Part shown: positions 16,533-26,200 of the stretch, piece after piece
Layout: every line of letters starts with the position of its first letter
Position numbering within the stretch: position 1 is the first letter of the stretch
DNA from: Bacillus fungorum
GTDB taxonomy: Bacteria > Bacillota > Bacilli > Bacillales > Bacillaceae_G
Direction of reading: 5' to 3'
NCBI RefSeq assembly: GCF_002746455.1
Contig: NZ_NWUW01000011.1
Location: forward strand, 87,677-151,676
Length of the DNA stretch: 64,000 nucleotides
Made by a program: the position numbers and the translations under genes
The notes under the pieces: generated by a model
What the model was told of the DNA's origin: nothing
The model's input: only the letters and a program-made list of their open reading frames with translations
Database searches by the model: none

Positions 16533-17549
16533 CTAAATCATTTGATAGCCATTTTTATTATTTACCTGCCATCTCCAAGAATCTACACACATCTCTTCTA
16601 ACCCATATTCAGCTTCCCATCCTAATTCTCGTTTCGCTTTAGATACATCAGCAAAACATATTGCTACATCACCAGGACGGCGCCCTATCACCTTATAAGG
16701 TATTTTTTTACCCGAAACCTTCTCAAAAGCCTTTACCATCTCCAATACACTATACCCTTTACCTGTGCCAAGGTTATATGCCTCGATTCCTTCCGTCTCA
16801 AGTACTTTCTCAAGTGCCTTTACATGTCCTTTTGCAAGGTCAACAACGTGAATATAATCACGGACACCCGTCCCATCTTTTGTTGGATAATCGTTTCCGA
16901 ATATATTTAGCTCCTTTAACTTACCTACCGCTACCTGCGTTACATATGGCATTAAATTATTCGGAATCCCATTTGGATCTTCTCCAATACGACCACTTTT
17001 ATGCGCTCCAAATGGATTGAAATAACGTAGTAACGCAATACTCCATTCATCATCCGCTTTTGCTACATCACGCATAATTTGCTCAATCATTAATTTTGTT
17101 TGCCCATATGGATTTGTCACACTCAACGGAAATTCTTCTGTAATTGGTGATGTTTTTGGAATTCCATATACAGTTGCAGATGAACTAAAAATAAATTTTT
17201 TAACATTGTGTTTCTGCATCACATCACATAGTATGATTGTACTTATTATATTGTTATAATAATATGTAAGCGGAATTGTAGTCGATTCCCCCACTGCTTT
17301 AAATCCAGCAAAATGTATGACCGCTTCAATGTTATGTTTCAAAAAAATCTCATTCATTTTTTCACGATTTAAAACACTTTCTTTATAAAATTTAAATTGT
17401 TTTCCTGTTATTTCTTCTACTCGGTTTAGAGACTCTATTGAACTATTTGAAAGATTATCTACGACTATAATTTTATAATTATTATTTAATAATTCTATAC
17501 ACGTATGACTACCAATATATCCTGCTCCACCTGTTATAAGTATCGCCAT
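16533..17549 (-). CDS. galE: UDP-glucose 4-epimerase
   Basis: 338 residues, normal length. The NAD-binding motif is ITGGAGYIGSHTC; the catalytic pair is YGQTK with the preceding SSSATVYG block, and the substrate region RYFNPFGAH is present. It interconverts UDP-glucose and UDP-galactose for exopolysaccharide or cell-wall glycans and galactose use. No other gal or polysaccharide genes are adjacent, and it has its own terminator, so it is a stand-alone copy. The ribosome site is weak. The adjoining region to 17664 shows no other gene. Confidence 0.96.
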   Translation of the reverse strand: MAILITGGAGYIGSHTCIELLNNNYKIIVVDNLSNSSIESLNRVEEITGKQFKFYKESVLNREKMNEIFLKHNIEAVIHFAGFKAVGESTTIPLTYYYNNIISTIILCDVMQKHNVKKFIFSSSATVYGIPKTSPITEEFPLSVTNPYGQTKLMIEQIMRDVAKADDEWSIALLRYFNPFGAHKSGRIGEDPNGIPNNLMPYVTQVAVGKLKELNIFGNDYPTKDGTGVRDYIHVVDLAKGHVKALEKVLETEGIEAYNLGTGKGYSVLEMVKAFEKVSGKKIPYKVIGRRPGDVAICFADVSKAKRELGWEAEYGLEEMCVDSWRWQVNNKNGYQMI

Positions 17550-17664
17550 ATATATAGTCCCCCACTAATTATTAATTATAAAATTTTATACCTTAATACA
17601 CATCTATCCTATCACAAAGAGACTGATAATTCTAAAAAATTTTCGGTTATTTTTTATACAAAAA

Positions 17665-17696
17665 AGAGCCACATAACGTTTACGTTATGCAACTCT
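17665..17696 (-). terminator. Terminator downstream of the hemolysin III gene
   Basis: A 14-bp stem (AGAGTTGCATAACG with CGTTATGTGGCTCT on the minus strand, three G-U pairs) and a TAAA loop, followed by TTTTTTG. It lies about 75 bp past the stop codon. Confidence 0.75.
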
Positions 17697-17769
17697 TCAA
17701 CATACATATGTGTCTATATATTTTTTTATTAATCAAGAAACATAACAATCACTTGGAAGTTTCACATTA

Positions 17770-18417
17770 TTAAATTACGTAATAATATACACTTAAAAAG
17801 TGGGCAAGACTTCCCAATAACACGAAAACATGAAAAATTTCATGATGCCCCATATATTTAAACTCTAACCATTTTAGCTTTGTTCCATAAATAAATCCAC
17901 CTATTGTATAAAGAATACCTCCAAACACTAGGAGCACCATACCTCCTACACTTAAGTTAGCTGCTAACGGTGCAAAGAATAGAACAATTAACCAGCCCAT
18001 CGTAATATAAATTGCTGTTGATAACCATCTGGGGCAACTAAACCAAAACATTTTAAAAACAATACCACAAATGGCAGTTGCATAAACTAAACAAAATAAT
18101 AATAAACCGTTTGCGGAATGTAATGTAATTAAACAAAATGGTGCATATGTACCTGCAATCAATATAAAAATCATAGAGTGATCAAGCTTCCTAAAGAAAT
18201 AAATAACACGTTCACTGGCTACAACACTATGATATACAGCTGATGCTGTATACAGAACCATCATTCCGATACCAAACAAAATAACAGCTGTAATTGACGC
18301 AAAAGATGGCATCTTAACAGAAACTTTTACAAGCATAGCTAATAATGCAATAAATGATAATACAGCTCCTCCCAAATGGGTAAAAGCATTAACTGGTTCT
18401 CTTATATACGCATTCAT
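17770..18417 (-). CDS. Hemolysin III / PAQR family membrane protein
   Basis: 215 residues from the ATG at 18417, which has GAGGGGTG upstream; an ATG at 18432 would put the ribosome site inside the gene. Seven membrane segments. The family metal-site motifs are present: AVYHSV and RKLDHSMIFILIAGTYAPF near the N-terminal third, and HEIFHVFVLLGSLAHF near the C-terminus, giving Ser, His, Asp and His ligands. Bacterial PAQR members are called hemolysin III, but B. subtilis YplQ is probably a lipid-modifying or membrane-stress protein. A large palindrome sits directly upstream, and a DUF1836 gene is divergent. Confidence 0.9.
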   Translation of the reverse strand: MNAYIREPVNAFTHLGGAVLSFIALLAMLVKVSVKMPSFASITAVILFGIGMMVLYTASAVYHSVVASERVIYFFRKLDHSMIFILIAGTYAPFCLITLHSANGLLLFCLVYATAICGIVFKMFWFSCPRWLSTAIYITMGWLIVLFFAPLAANLSVGGMVLLVFGGILYTIGGFIYGTKLKWLEFKYMGHHEIFHVFVLLGSLAHFLSVYYYVI

Positions 18418-18430
18418 ATAAACACCCCTC

Positions 18431-18471
18431 ATATAATTACATGTAGTTTTGATAACTACATGTAATTATAT
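18431..18471. repeat. 41-bp palindrome with perfect 18-bp arms, likely operator
   Basis: Arms at 18431-18448 and 18454-18471 are exact reverse complements (core TTACATGTAGTT / AACTACATGTAA) around the spacer TTGAT. It is directly upstream of the ribosome site of the hemolysin III gene and 110 bp from the divergent DUF1836 gene. It has no T tract, so it is not a normal terminator. Confidence 0.8.
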
Positions 18472-18581
18472 ACACATTATTATTAGAGGTCAACATTTAC
18501 AATTCATTTGTTTCGTAATACCATATTTAGAGATAAACTAAACATTATGCTCCACTAAGTTATAAAAGTGAGGGGTTCTAC

Positions 18582-19142
18582 GTGGAAAATATAAATAAAT
18601 TACTTGAAACATTACATTTAGAAAAAAATATTACGCTTGAGGATATTCCAAATGTCGACTTGTATGTAGACCAGGTTGTCCAACTATTTGAAAATACTTA
18701 TGGGGATACAACAAGAACCGATGATGAAAAAGTATTAACAAAAACAATGATTAACAATTATGCAAAAGGGAAATTGTTTATTCCAATCAAAAATAAAAAA
18801 TACTCAAAAGATCATATGATTTTAATCAGCTTAATTTATCAATTAAAAGGGGTCCTTTCTATTAATGACATAAAAAGCTCCTTAGAAAATATAAATGAAT
18901 CCTTATTAAGCGATAATTCATTCGAATTAAATACGCTATATAAAGATTATCTTACTCTTACCGAAAACAACGTCGAAAGCTTTAAACAAGACGTAAATAA
19001 CCGTGTTTCAGAAGTAAGTGAGATTTCTTCCTTAGAAGATCCAAAACTAGAAAAGTTTCTATTACTAAACTCCTTAGTGAATATGAGTAATATGTATAGA
19101 CGTTTAGCAGAAAAGTTAGTCGATGACTTAAAAGAATCTTAA
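18582..19142 (+). CDS. DUF1836 domain protein, possible regulator
   Basis: 186 residues from a GTG at 18582, chosen because GTGAGGGG lies seven bases upstream. The conserved part (about 20-110, ...LFENTYGDTTRTDDEKVLTKTMINNYAKGKLFIP...SKDHMILISLIYQLKGVLS) is the DUF1836 signature. The pattern of short helices, with TKTMINNYAKGKLIP-like and SKDHMI segments, resembles MerR-type winged helices, but no function is established as far as I know. It is divergent from the hemolysin III gene and may bind the palindrome between them (inference). Confidence 0.85.
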   Translation: MENINKLLETLHLEKNITLEDIPNVDLYVDQVVQLFENTYGDTTRTDDEKVLTKTMINNYAKGKLFIPIKNKKYSKDHMILISLIYQLKGVLSINDIKSSLENINESLLSDNSFELNTLYKDYLTLTENNVESFKQDVNNRVSEVSEISSLEDPKLEKFLLLNSLVNMSNMYRRLAEKLVDDLKES

Positions 19143-19145
19143 ATA

Positions 19146-19181
19146 AAAAACTATCCACCTATTAAGGTGGATAGTTTTTTA
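19146..19181. terminator. Bidirectional terminator, 15-bp perfect stem
   Basis: AAAAAACTATCCACC and GGTGGATAGTTTTTT with a TATTAA loop separate the convergent DUF1836 and dbpA genes. Confidence 0.88.
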
Positions 19182-19182
19182 T

Positions 19183-20628
19183 TTACTTATTTGCCTCATG
19201 GACTTTCAATTGCTTACCTTTTATCGTTGTATTTTTCATGACCTTTAAAACGAGCGGTCCTTTTCCGTTTAATATTTCAACATACGAAACATTATCTTGT
19301 ATTGTAATAATACCTATATCTTCAGCGGAAACACCTTGAATTTTAGCAATGGTACCGACGAAATCCACCGCCCTAATTTTCTTTTTCTTCCCGCCATTAA
19401 AGTACAGTTTCATAATTCCTTTATTTATATCCGCATTTTTATCTTTCTTTATAATTGGTTTAGCGTGTATTTTCTCTTCAAATACAGCTTTCCCTTTCAT
19501 AACGTCCTCTTTTGAAGGTGCGTGTGCCTTAGGAATTGCAAAACCAATGTACGCCTCAATCTCTTCTAAAAATCTATTTTCATACGGCGTTATAAATGTA
19601 ATGGCTTTTCCGCTATTCCCAGCTCGTCCCGTTCTTCCTGTACGGTGTACATAACTTTCTTTTTCTAATGGAATATCGTAATTAATAACATGTGTAATAT
19701 TATCAATATCAATCCCTCTCGCAGCTACATCCGTTGCTACTAAATAACGGAACTTTCCTTTTCTGAAATCATCCATAACTTCAAAACGATCTTCCTGTAC
19801 CATACCACCGTGTATTTTGTCACAAGGATAATTAACTCGTTTTAACTGTCTATACACATGGTCTACGTTTTCTTGTGTACGACAAAAAATAATGCAACTG
19901 TCTGGATTTTCAATCATGGTTACGTCTTTAAGGAGTGAAAGCTTCTCTTCTTCCCTTACTTCAAAAAGGGTATGTTCAATTTTATCTGTTGTAATCCCGG
20001 CTGCCTTAATTTCAATATGAGTTGGTGCATTCATATATGTACGTGATAACCTTTCAACATCTTCCGGTAGTGTTGCTGAAAATAGCATTGTCATTCTGTT
20101 TGTAGGTAATTCATCGATAATTGCCTCTACTTGATCGATAAAGCCCATGTTTAACATTTCATCTGCTTCATCAATTACTAAATATTTTAACAGATCTAAA
20201 GAAAGGGTCCCTTTTTCAATATGATCCAACACACGTCCTGGAGTCCCTACTACAATATGTGTCTTTTGCTTTAACTCTAATTTTTGACGTGCAAATGGAG
20301 ATTTACCATAAATTGCAGCAGCTTTAATTCTTTTGAATCGCCCTATATTTGTAATATCTTCTTTTACTTGAACAGCAAGTTCCCTCGTCGGTGTTAAAAC
20401 TAATGCTTGTGGTTTATTCTCTTCCCACTCTACCATTTCACAAAGTGGTATACCGAACGAAGCCGTTTTTCCGCTTCCCGTTTGCGACTTTACAACAAGG
20501 TCCTTCTTTTGCAATGCAACTGGGATAACCTCTCCTTGCACTTCTGTTGGATGCTCATACCCTAAACCAGTAAGTGCTCGTATTATTTCTTTACTTAATG
20601 CATAATTACTAAAGCTTTTTTTACTCAT
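19183..20628 (-). CDS. dbpA: ATP-dependent RNA helicase DbpA (YxiN)
   Basis: 481 residues. DEAD-box motifs are all present: Q motif, SQTGSGKT (I), PTRELA (Ia), TPGR (Ib), DEAD (II), SAT (III), and HRTGRTGR (VI). The C-terminal ~75 residues ([23 protein letters not shown]...VHEANK) form the RNA-binding domain that in DbpA/YxiN recognises hairpin 92 of 23S rRNA. It acts in late 50S assembly. It is monocistronic between two terminators, with about 190 bp of AT-rich sequence upstream. Confidence 0.95.
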   Translation of the reverse strand: MSKKSFSNYALSKEIIRALTGLGYEHPTEVQGEVIPVALQKKDLVVKSQTGSGKTASFGIPLCEMVEWEENKPQALVLTPTRELAVQVKEDITNIGRFKRIKAAAIYGKSPFARQKLELKQKTHIVVGTPGRVLDHIEKGTLSLDLLKYLVIDEADEMLNMGFIDQVEAIIDELPTNRMTMLFSATLPEDVERLSRTYMNAPTHIEIKAAGITTDKIEHTLFEVREEEKLSLLKDVTMIENPDSCIIFCRTQENVDHVYRQLKRVNYPCDKIHGGMVQEDRFEVMDDFRKGKFRYLVATDVAARGIDIDNITHVINYDIPLEKESYVHRTGRTGRAGNSGKAITFITPYENRFLEEIEAYIGFAIPKAHAPSKEDVMKGKAVFEEKIHAKPIIKKDKNADINKGIMKLYFNGGKKKKIRAVDFVGTIAKIQGVSAEDIGIITIQDNVSYVEILNGKGPLVLKVMKNTTIKGKQLKVHEANK

Positions 20629-20768
20629 ATGTTAACCTCATTTGATTTTATATTTAACTAATTGTGTTCTTCATGTCTCACTTTAGACTATAGTAAGATA
20701 CTATATTAATCCACTGTTTTTAATTCGTTTCAACTTAAATTTATTTAAGTATAATTTTAAAATAGTAA

Positions 20769-20796
20769 AGGGCAGCCTTAATAATAAGTCTGCCCT
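20769..20796 (-). terminator. Terminator downstream of the acyltransferase gene
   Basis: AGGGCAG and CTGCCCT pair around a partly paired 14-base interior, followed on the minus strand by TTACTATTTT. Confidence 0.7.
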
Positions 20797-20816
20797 ATCT
20801 ATACCATATTCATTTT

Positions 20817-21848
20817 TTACGGAACTAGTTTTTTCACAACTGGTATTCTTTGCAATACTAACGTGATTACCATACTAAAAACAATTGTAATCGTTACATT
20901 AATAGGTATTGCCAATATTGCATGTACACGCTCATTTACTTTAGGGAAAACCATGTACAATGAGTTATTTAATAAGAAGAAGTGAAGAATATAGATTCCA
21001 AGGCTTGCTTGATTTATAAAACGTAATAAGAACGGTAATTCTCGTTCTGAATTTTGGAAAGCATATTTGAAAAATACAAATAATCCAATTGCCATCAGTA
21101 CAACGCCTGGCGCAAAGTAGCCGTACCAAAACTGCTCTAACTGTCCGTTTGCTTTTACTGTATAGTAATAAGTAATAAAGAATGTACTAATAAATCCTAC
21201 AAATCCTCCAATGTAAGAAATATTTCTCCATTTTTTTGAAATATCAAAATTAGATAAATAATAACCAAGTAGGAAATACCCTACATAATTCGTAACGTAA
21301 AATAATTCAATATTAAAGTTGATAGGATAATAATATTTCGCTAAATTGACTACAACAGATGCATATAGCCATAAAATTAAAAAGTATTCTATTTCTCTTT
21401 TTTTAGCGTTCTTCACAAAGATTTTCAGTAGAGGTGTAATCAAGTATATCCCTACAATCATGTATAAGAACCACAAATGTCCCCCAATAGTATCCGTTAA
21501 AAAGTGCTTGATCCCTTGCTTTAAAGATGCTGGGAAATATCCTGCATATGCTCCATATGCATAAAATATAGCGCTCCAAGCTACAAAAGGTATAATCACT
21601 TTACTTGCGCGCTTCTGTAAAAATTCCCCGACTGAAATATCTTTTGTCCCCTTTAACAATAAAGCTCCACTAATCATTACAAAAATCGGAACACTCGCAC
21701 GTGAAATCGATTCAAATAGATTACCAGCCATCCAGCGTGAAACGTTATTTGCATCTAAAACGGAAACATAACCAGCTGCAACGTGAATTGTAACAACTGC
21801 GATTGTCGCTAATACTCGCAACCAGTCCATATACATTAATCGCTTCAT
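20817..21848 (-). CDS. Acyltransferase family 3 membrane protein
   Basis: 343 residues from the ATG at 21848 (MKRLMYMDWLRVLA), which has GGGAGAG at good spacing; 16 more in-frame residues upstream lack a ribosome site. About ten membrane helices. The acyltransferase-3 signature is at the N-terminus (DWLRVLATIAVVTIHV, with the catalytic-type His, and SRASVPIFVMISGALLL). Such proteins O-acetylate or succinylate cell-surface sugars or peptidoglycan; there is no extracellular SGNH domain here. Substrate unknown. It is monocistronic. Confidence 0.88.
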   Translation of the reverse strand: MKRLMYMDWLRVLATIAVVTIHVAAGYVSVLDANNVSRWMAGNLFESISRASVPIFVMISGALLLKGTKDISVGEFLQKRASKVIIPFVAWSAIFYAYGAYAGYFPASLKQGIKHFLTDTIGGHLWFLYMIVGIYLITPLLKIFVKNAKKREIEYFLILWLYASVVVNLAKYYYPINFNIELFYVTNYVGYFLLGYYLSNFDISKKWRNISYIGGFVGFISTFFITYYYTVKANGQLEQFWYGYFAPGVVLMAIGLFVFFKYAFQNSERELPFLLRFINQASLGIYILHFFLLNNSLYMVFPKVNERVHAILAIPINVTITIVFSMVITLVLQRIPVVKKLVP

Positions 21849-22030
21849 TAAAATCTCTCCCAATTTTGTATATTTAATTTTTTCTTTGCCACACATAATT
21901 TTATATCAGAAAATTCTTTATTGAAACATTATTTTGACAACAAAACCTATAATTAACTTAAATAGACTCAATTTTTAAATATAAACATGAAAACCTTTGA
22001 CTTATGAGTGAAAATAATGTAAATTATCCT

Positions 22031-22074
22031 TTGGACGAACATTTTTAAACAAAACGAATAAAACATTCGTATTT
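22031..22074. promoter_or_regulatory. Paired PurBox-like elements upstream of guaC
   Basis: CGAA at 22036-22039 and inverted TTCG at 22066-22069 are separated by 26 bases, the spacing of paired PurBoxes bound by Bacillus PurR. Flanks are AT-rich and match the box consensus only partly, the left box worst. The same 26-base spacing occurs before purA. guaC is a known PurR target in B. subtilis. Confidence 0.6.
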
Positions 22075-22088
22075 TAGGGGTGTAAATG

Positions 22089-23072
22089 ATGGAAAACGTA
22101 TTTGACTATGAAGACATTCAATTAATTCCTGCAAAATGCATTGTAAATAGCCGCTCTGAATGTGATACAACTGTCACTTTAGGAAAACATAAATTTAAAT
22201 TACCTGTCGTACCTGCAAACATGCAAACGATTATTGATGAAAGAATTGCAACTTATTTAGCTGAAAACAATTACTTCTATATCATGCATCGTTTCCAACC
22301 AGAGAAACGAATCTCATTCATTAGAGATATGCAATCACGTGGATTAATCGCTTCTATTAGCGTTGGTGTAAAAGAGGACGAGTATGAGTTCATACAACAA
22401 TTAGCTGCTGAGCAACTTACACCTGAATACATCACGATTGATATCGCGCACGGACATTCTAATGCTGTGATCAACATGATTCAACATATTAAAAAGCATT
22501 TACCAGAAAGCTTCGTTATCGCTGGAAACGTTGGAACTCCAGAAGCGGTAAGAGAATTAGAAAACGCTGGTGCTGACGCAACAAAAGTTGGTATTGGACC
22601 TGGTAAAGTTTGTATTACTAAAATTAAAACAGGCTTTGGAACTGGCGGTTGGCAACTAGCTGCACTTCGCTGGTGTGCAAAAGCTGCAAGTAAGCCAATT
22701 ATCGCTGACGGTGGTATTCGTACACACGGCGACGTAGCTAAATCTATTCGATTTGGGGCGACTATGGTTATGATCGGTTCTCTATTCGCTGGTCATGAAG
22801 AGTCTCCAGGGGAAACAATCGAAAAAGACGGCAAACTTTATAAAGAGTACTTCGGTTCTGCTTCTGAATTCCAAAAAGGCGAGAAGAAAAACGTTGAAGG
22901 TAAGAAAATGTTCGTTGAGCATAAAGGTTCTTTAGAAGACACTTTAATCGAAATGGAACAAGATCTTCAATCTTCTATCTCTTACGCTGGTGGAACAAAA
23001 TTAGACTCAATTCGTACTGTAGATTATGTAGTCGTGAAAAACTCTATTTTCAACGGTGATAAAGTATATTAA
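22089..23072 (+). CDS. guaC: GMP reductase
   Basis: 327 residues. It deaminates GMP to IMP with NADPH, feeding the purine salvage balance. The IMPDH/GMPR barrel shows the catalytic loop [11 protein letters not shown] with its Cys, the phosphate-binding [11 protein letters not shown] and [13 protein letters not shown]. Two adjacent ATGs exist; the second (22089) has eight bases between it and AGGGG, the first only five, so I use the second. The gene stands alone with its own terminator. Paired PurBox-like elements upstream suggest PurR control. Confidence 0.96.
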   Translation: MENVFDYEDIQLIPAKCIVNSRSECDTTVTLGKHKFKLPVVPANMQTIIDERIATYLAENNYFYIMHRFQPEKRISFIRDMQSRGLIASISVGVKEDEYEFIQQLAAEQLTPEYITIDIAHGHSNAVINMIQHIKKHLPESFVIAGNVGTPEAVRELENAGADATKVGIGPGKVCITKIKTGFGTGGWQLAALRWCAKAASKPIIADGGIRTHGDVAKSIRFGATMVMIGSLFAGHEESPGETIEKDGKLYKEYFGSASEFQKGEKKNVEGKKMFVEHKGSLEDTLIEMEQDLQSSISYAGGTKLDSIRTVDYVVVKNSIFNGDKVY

Positions 23073-23088
23073 TTTTTAAATTTAACTC

Positions 23089-23118
23089 GAAGGACAAGTA
23101 TTTTTATGCTTGTCCTTC
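23089..23118 (+). terminator. Terminator downstream of guaC
   Basis: GAAGGACAAG and CTTGTCCTTC, 10-bp stem, followed by TTTTTATG. Confidence 0.88.
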
Positions 23119-23208
23119 TTTTTATGTATGAAAATGTTAAATATTTTAATTTAACTGAATTTTCTAGTATCATGTTTTTATATACTTATAATAAGGGGGA
23201 TATAATAA

Positions 23209-25026
23209 ATGAAAGATGTAATTGAGAAACGCCATATTCGCGCAGAAGTTCCTACTGAACTAACATGGGACCTCTCTGATTTATACGAATCTGATAAAGA
23301 GTGGGAAACTGCATTACGTGTATTAACAGATGATATAAAAAAACTTGATGCGTTTAAAGGACAATTACATACTAGCCCTACTACCTTATTACATTGCCTA
23401 CTTTTAGAAGAAGAGCTTTTAATGAAGTTAACAAAACTATACTCCTATGCAAATTTAAAAGAATCTACTGATCGTACAAATCCAGTTATTCAAGCGAACT
23501 CTTCCAAAATTGCTGCTTTATGGACGAAAGTACATACGGCACTATCCTTTATTCATAATGAAATCCTCTCATTCGATGAAGGTACAATTGAAAAATATTT
23601 AACTGAAGAAACACAGCTTGAACCTTTCCGTAAATCATTACTAGACATACTACAAAAAAGGTCGCACACGCTCTCTCCTGAAACAGAAGAAGCTCTTGCT
23701 GCGCTTGGCGAAGTACATAGTTCTCCATACAAAATTTACGGTATGACTAAATTAGCCGATATGGATTTTACCTCCATACAGGACGAACAAGGAAACGAAC
23801 TCCCTGTCTCATTTGCATTATTTGAGAGCAAATATGAGTTTTCTCCAAGCGTAGACATACGTAGAAAAGCATACTCATCATTTGTTTCCACCTTGAAACG
23901 ATATAAAAATACAGTGGCAACAACATATGCTACTGAAGTAAAAAAACAAGTAACACTTTCTCGTTTACGCAAGTTTGAATCTGTTACGCATATGCTTTTA
24001 GAACCACAAAAAGTCCCACTTGAAATGTATAACAATCAACTTGATATTATTTATAACGAATTAGCGCCTCATATGCGCCGTTTTGCAGATTTAAAAAAGA
24101 AAGTATTAGGAATCGATCAAATGCTGTTTTGCGACTTACATGCACCTTTAGATCCCGAATTTAATCCAACGATTACTTACGAAGAAGCCGGAAAACTCAT
24201 TCAAGACTCTTTACAAGTACTCGGGGATGAATATAGTTCCATTATCGAAAAAGGATTCAAAGAAAGATGGGTCGATCTTGCAGATAACGTTGGCAAATCA
24301 ACTGGAGCATTTTGTTCAAGCCCCTATGGTTCTCATCCATACATTTTAATTACATGGCAAAATACGATGCGTGGATGCTTTACATTAGCCCATGAATTTG
24401 GGCATGCTGGTCATTTTTATTTAGCAAATAAAAACCAGCGTATTATGAATGTACGTCCATCTATGTACTTTGTTGAAGCACCATCTACAATGAACGAATT
24501 ACTATTAGCCCAGCATTTATTAGCGACTACTGATGATAAGAGAATGCGCAGATGGGTGATTCTACAACTACTTGGAACATATTACCACAACTTCGTTACT
24601 CATCTACTTGAGGGTGAATATCAAAGAAGAGTATATGCCCTAGCAGAAGAAGGAGAAGCACTTACAGCTACAACTTTAACTGAAATAAAAACAAATGTAC
24701 TTTCTACATTCTGGGGAGATTCCGTAGAAATTGACGAAGGCGCTGGCTTAACCTGGATGCGTCAACCTCATTATTATATGGGCTTATATTCTTACACCTA
24801 TTCCGCAGGCCTCACTGCATCTACTGCGGTAGCCCACATGATTAAAGAGGAAGGACAACCTGCCGTTGATCGCTGGTTAGATGTACTTCGCGCTGGTGGT
24901 ACGATGAAACCACTTGAATTAATGAAACACGCCGGAGTAGATATGTCCAAACCAGATGCAATCCGTAAAGCTGTTTCTTACGTCGGTGCCTTAATTGATG
25001 AATTAGAGCGCTCTTATCAAGAATAA
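23209..25026 (+). CDS. pepF: Oligoendopeptidase F (M3 metallopeptidase)
   Basis: 605 residues, standard length. The zinc site is HEFGHAGH in FTLAHEFGHAGHFYLANK, with a downstream third ligand Glu in EAPSTMNELL. The C-terminal AGLTWMRQPHYYMGLYSYTYSAG block is typical of the M3B oligoendopeptidase F group. It degrades 7-17 residue peptides in the cytoplasm. AAGGGGGA precedes the ATG. It is monocistronic. Bacillus genomes often hold more than one pepF-like gene, so the exact paralog is not fixed. Confidence 0.94.
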   Translation: MKDVIEKRHIRAEVPTELTWDLSDLYESDKEWETALRVLTDDIKKLDAFKGQLHTSPTTLLHCLLLEEELLMKLTKLYSYANLKESTDRTNPVIQANSSKIAALWTKVHTALSFIHNEILSFDEGTIEKYLTEETQLEPFRKSLLDILQKRSHTLSPETEEALAALGEVHSSPYKIYGMTKLADMDFTSIQDEQGNELPVSFALFESKYEFSPSVDIRRKAYSSFVSTLKRYKNTVATTYATEVKKQVTLSRLRKFESVTHMLLEPQKVPLEMYNNQLDIIYNELAPHMRRFADLKKKVLGIDQMLFCDLHAPLDPEFNPTITYEEAGKLIQDSLQVLGDEYSSIIEKGFKERWVDLADNVGKSTGAFCSSPYGSHPYILITWQNTMRGCFTLAHEFGHAGHFYLANKNQRIMNVRPSMYFVEAPSTMNELLLAQHLLATTDDKRMRRWVILQLLGTYYHNFVTHLLEGEYQRRVYALAEEGEALTATTLTEIKTNVLSTFWGDSVEIDEGAGLTWMRQPHYYMGLYSYTYSAGLTASTAVAHMIKEEGQPAVDRWLDVLRAGGTMKPLELMKHAGVDMSKPDAIRKAVSYVGALIDELERSYQE

Positions 25027-25027
25027 A

Positions 25028-25058
25028 AAATAAGCCCTCGCTTTATGAGGGCTTATTT
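25028..25058. terminator. Bidirectional terminator between pepF and the radical SAM gene
   Basis: AAATAAGCCCTC and GAGGGCTTATTT form a 12-bp stem with a 7-base loop, located between convergent genes. Confidence 0.88.
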
Positions 25059-25063
25059 CATAT

Positions 25064-25942
25064 TTACTTTCCAAATCTTTTACGGTATCCACATTTCCTG
25101 CATAGCTCTTCGACTGCAACTCTTTTCGAAAACCCATCGACAATGTTTGTTGCTCTTTCACCTTCTATAATGTTAGAAAATGAATCATTATTAATATTCC
25201 CAAGGTTAATAATTCCCTCACCATCTAAACAGCAAGGTATAACCGTTCCATTCGCTAAAATTCCAGCTTGATTTCGAAGACCGTGACAGAATCCTCTTCC
25301 ATCATCCTCTTCTTCATGTAATGCTGGCCACTGGAATTCATAGTCTTGATTAATAAAGACACGTTCCGCAATTTTTATACCTTTTCCTGGTGTAAGCTTC
25401 TCTTCAATTTGATAAGATAAATCAAACTCATTTTCAATAATGGATAATAATTCTCTATTTTTCTGGATTTCAGCATTTGTTTTATTATCCTGCGTTAAAT
25501 TCCATAACCTTAGTGAAACAATTAAATCCGATTGACTTGTCGCTTCTCTAATGAAGGAAAGTATACTTCTTACATAGCCCTCTTTATCTTGCGAACCTGG
25601 GTGTCCATCAAAACTATGCAGTGAAAAATTCATTTGTCTTAGAGCGGGCTTATTTAACAGTCTATGCCTTCTCTTATTAATTAACGTTCCGTTCGTTGTA
25701 ATATTAACTTTAAAACCTTTTTCATGGCTTAAATCTAACAGTTGATCTATTTTCGGATGAAGCAACGGCTCACCCTTCACGTGCAAATAAATGTAGTCTG
25801 TGTGAGGTTTAATTTGGTCTAATCTTTTAGCAAAATCCTCCACAGAAATGAATTGCTTCTGCCTTTCCGTCGGCGGACAAAAGCTGCACGCAAGATTACA
25901 TACGCTCGTAATCTCCAAGTAAAACTTCTTAAACTTCTTCAC
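25064..25942 (-). CDS. Radical SAM protein with SPASM-like C-terminus
   Basis: 292 residues. The radical SAM 4Fe-4S motif is CNLACSFC (Cys15, Cys19, Cys22), followed by GEP (HVKGEPLLHP) and the NGT segment. The C-terminal part carries further cysteines (GFCHGLRNQAGILANGTVIPCCLDGEG, and ELCRKCGYRKRF), as in SPASM proteins that bind extra clusters. No peptide precursor gene is seen next to it except possibly the 28-codon frame upstream (26044-26130), so a link to peptide modification is only speculative. Substrate unknown. Confidence 0.88.
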   Translation of the reverse strand: MKKFKKFYLEITSVCNLACSFCPPTERQKQFISVEDFAKRLDQIKPHTDYIYLHVKGEPLLHPKIDQLLDLSHEKGFKVNITTNGTLINKRRHRLLNKPALRQMNFSLHSFDGHPGSQDKEGYVRSILSFIREATSQSDLIVSLRLWNLTQDNKTNAEIQKNRELLSIIENEFDLSYQIEEKLTPGKGIKIAERVFINQDYEFQWPALHEEEDDGRGFCHGLRNQAGILANGTVIPCCLDGEGIINLGNINNDSFSNIIEGERATNIVDGFSKRVAVEELCRKCGYRKRFGK

Positions 25943-26043
25943 CTTTAACTCCTCACTTCTATGACTACTTATACTTTTTTCCTCTTCATATTACATCACA
26001 CTTTTTTAGAAATAGAAACATACTTATTTTAGGAAATAAGCGT

Positions 26044-26130
26044 TTACTGCATAAAATACTTCTTCAATCTTTGTAGTTCATCCACTAAAAAATTTTCTAT
26101 ATGTAAACTTAGTAGTTGTTTTGGCTTCAT
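26044..26130 (-). CDS. Candidate 28-residue peptide
   Basis: An ATG at 26130 follows GGAGAACTGT, an ideal ribosome site with six-base spacing. The 28 codons read MKPKQLLSLHIENFLVDELQ followed by RLKKYFMQ, an amphipathic-looking helix, then TAA. It lies alone between the rlmH terminator and the radical SAM gene on the same strand. There is no hairpin between it and the radical SAM start, but I see no matching family. It could equally be chance. Confidence 0.35.
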   Translation of the reverse strand: MKPKQLLSLHIENFLVDELQRLKKYFMQ

Positions 26131-26163
26131 ACAGTTCTCCTATTACATATGATGAAATATAGA

Positions 26164-26187
26164 AAACGGCCACATCTGTAGCCGTTT
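26164..26187 (-). terminator. Terminator downstream of rlmH
   Basis: AAACGGC and GCCGTTT pair around a 10-base loop and run into TTCTATATTTC on the minus strand. Confidence 0.72.
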
Positions 26188-26200
26188 GAATGTACTATTA

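Noticed and set aside
21897..22085. Purine riboswitch upstream of guaC
   Set aside because: No three-way junction, terminator or conserved aptamer bases; the PurBox-like pair explains the visible structure better.
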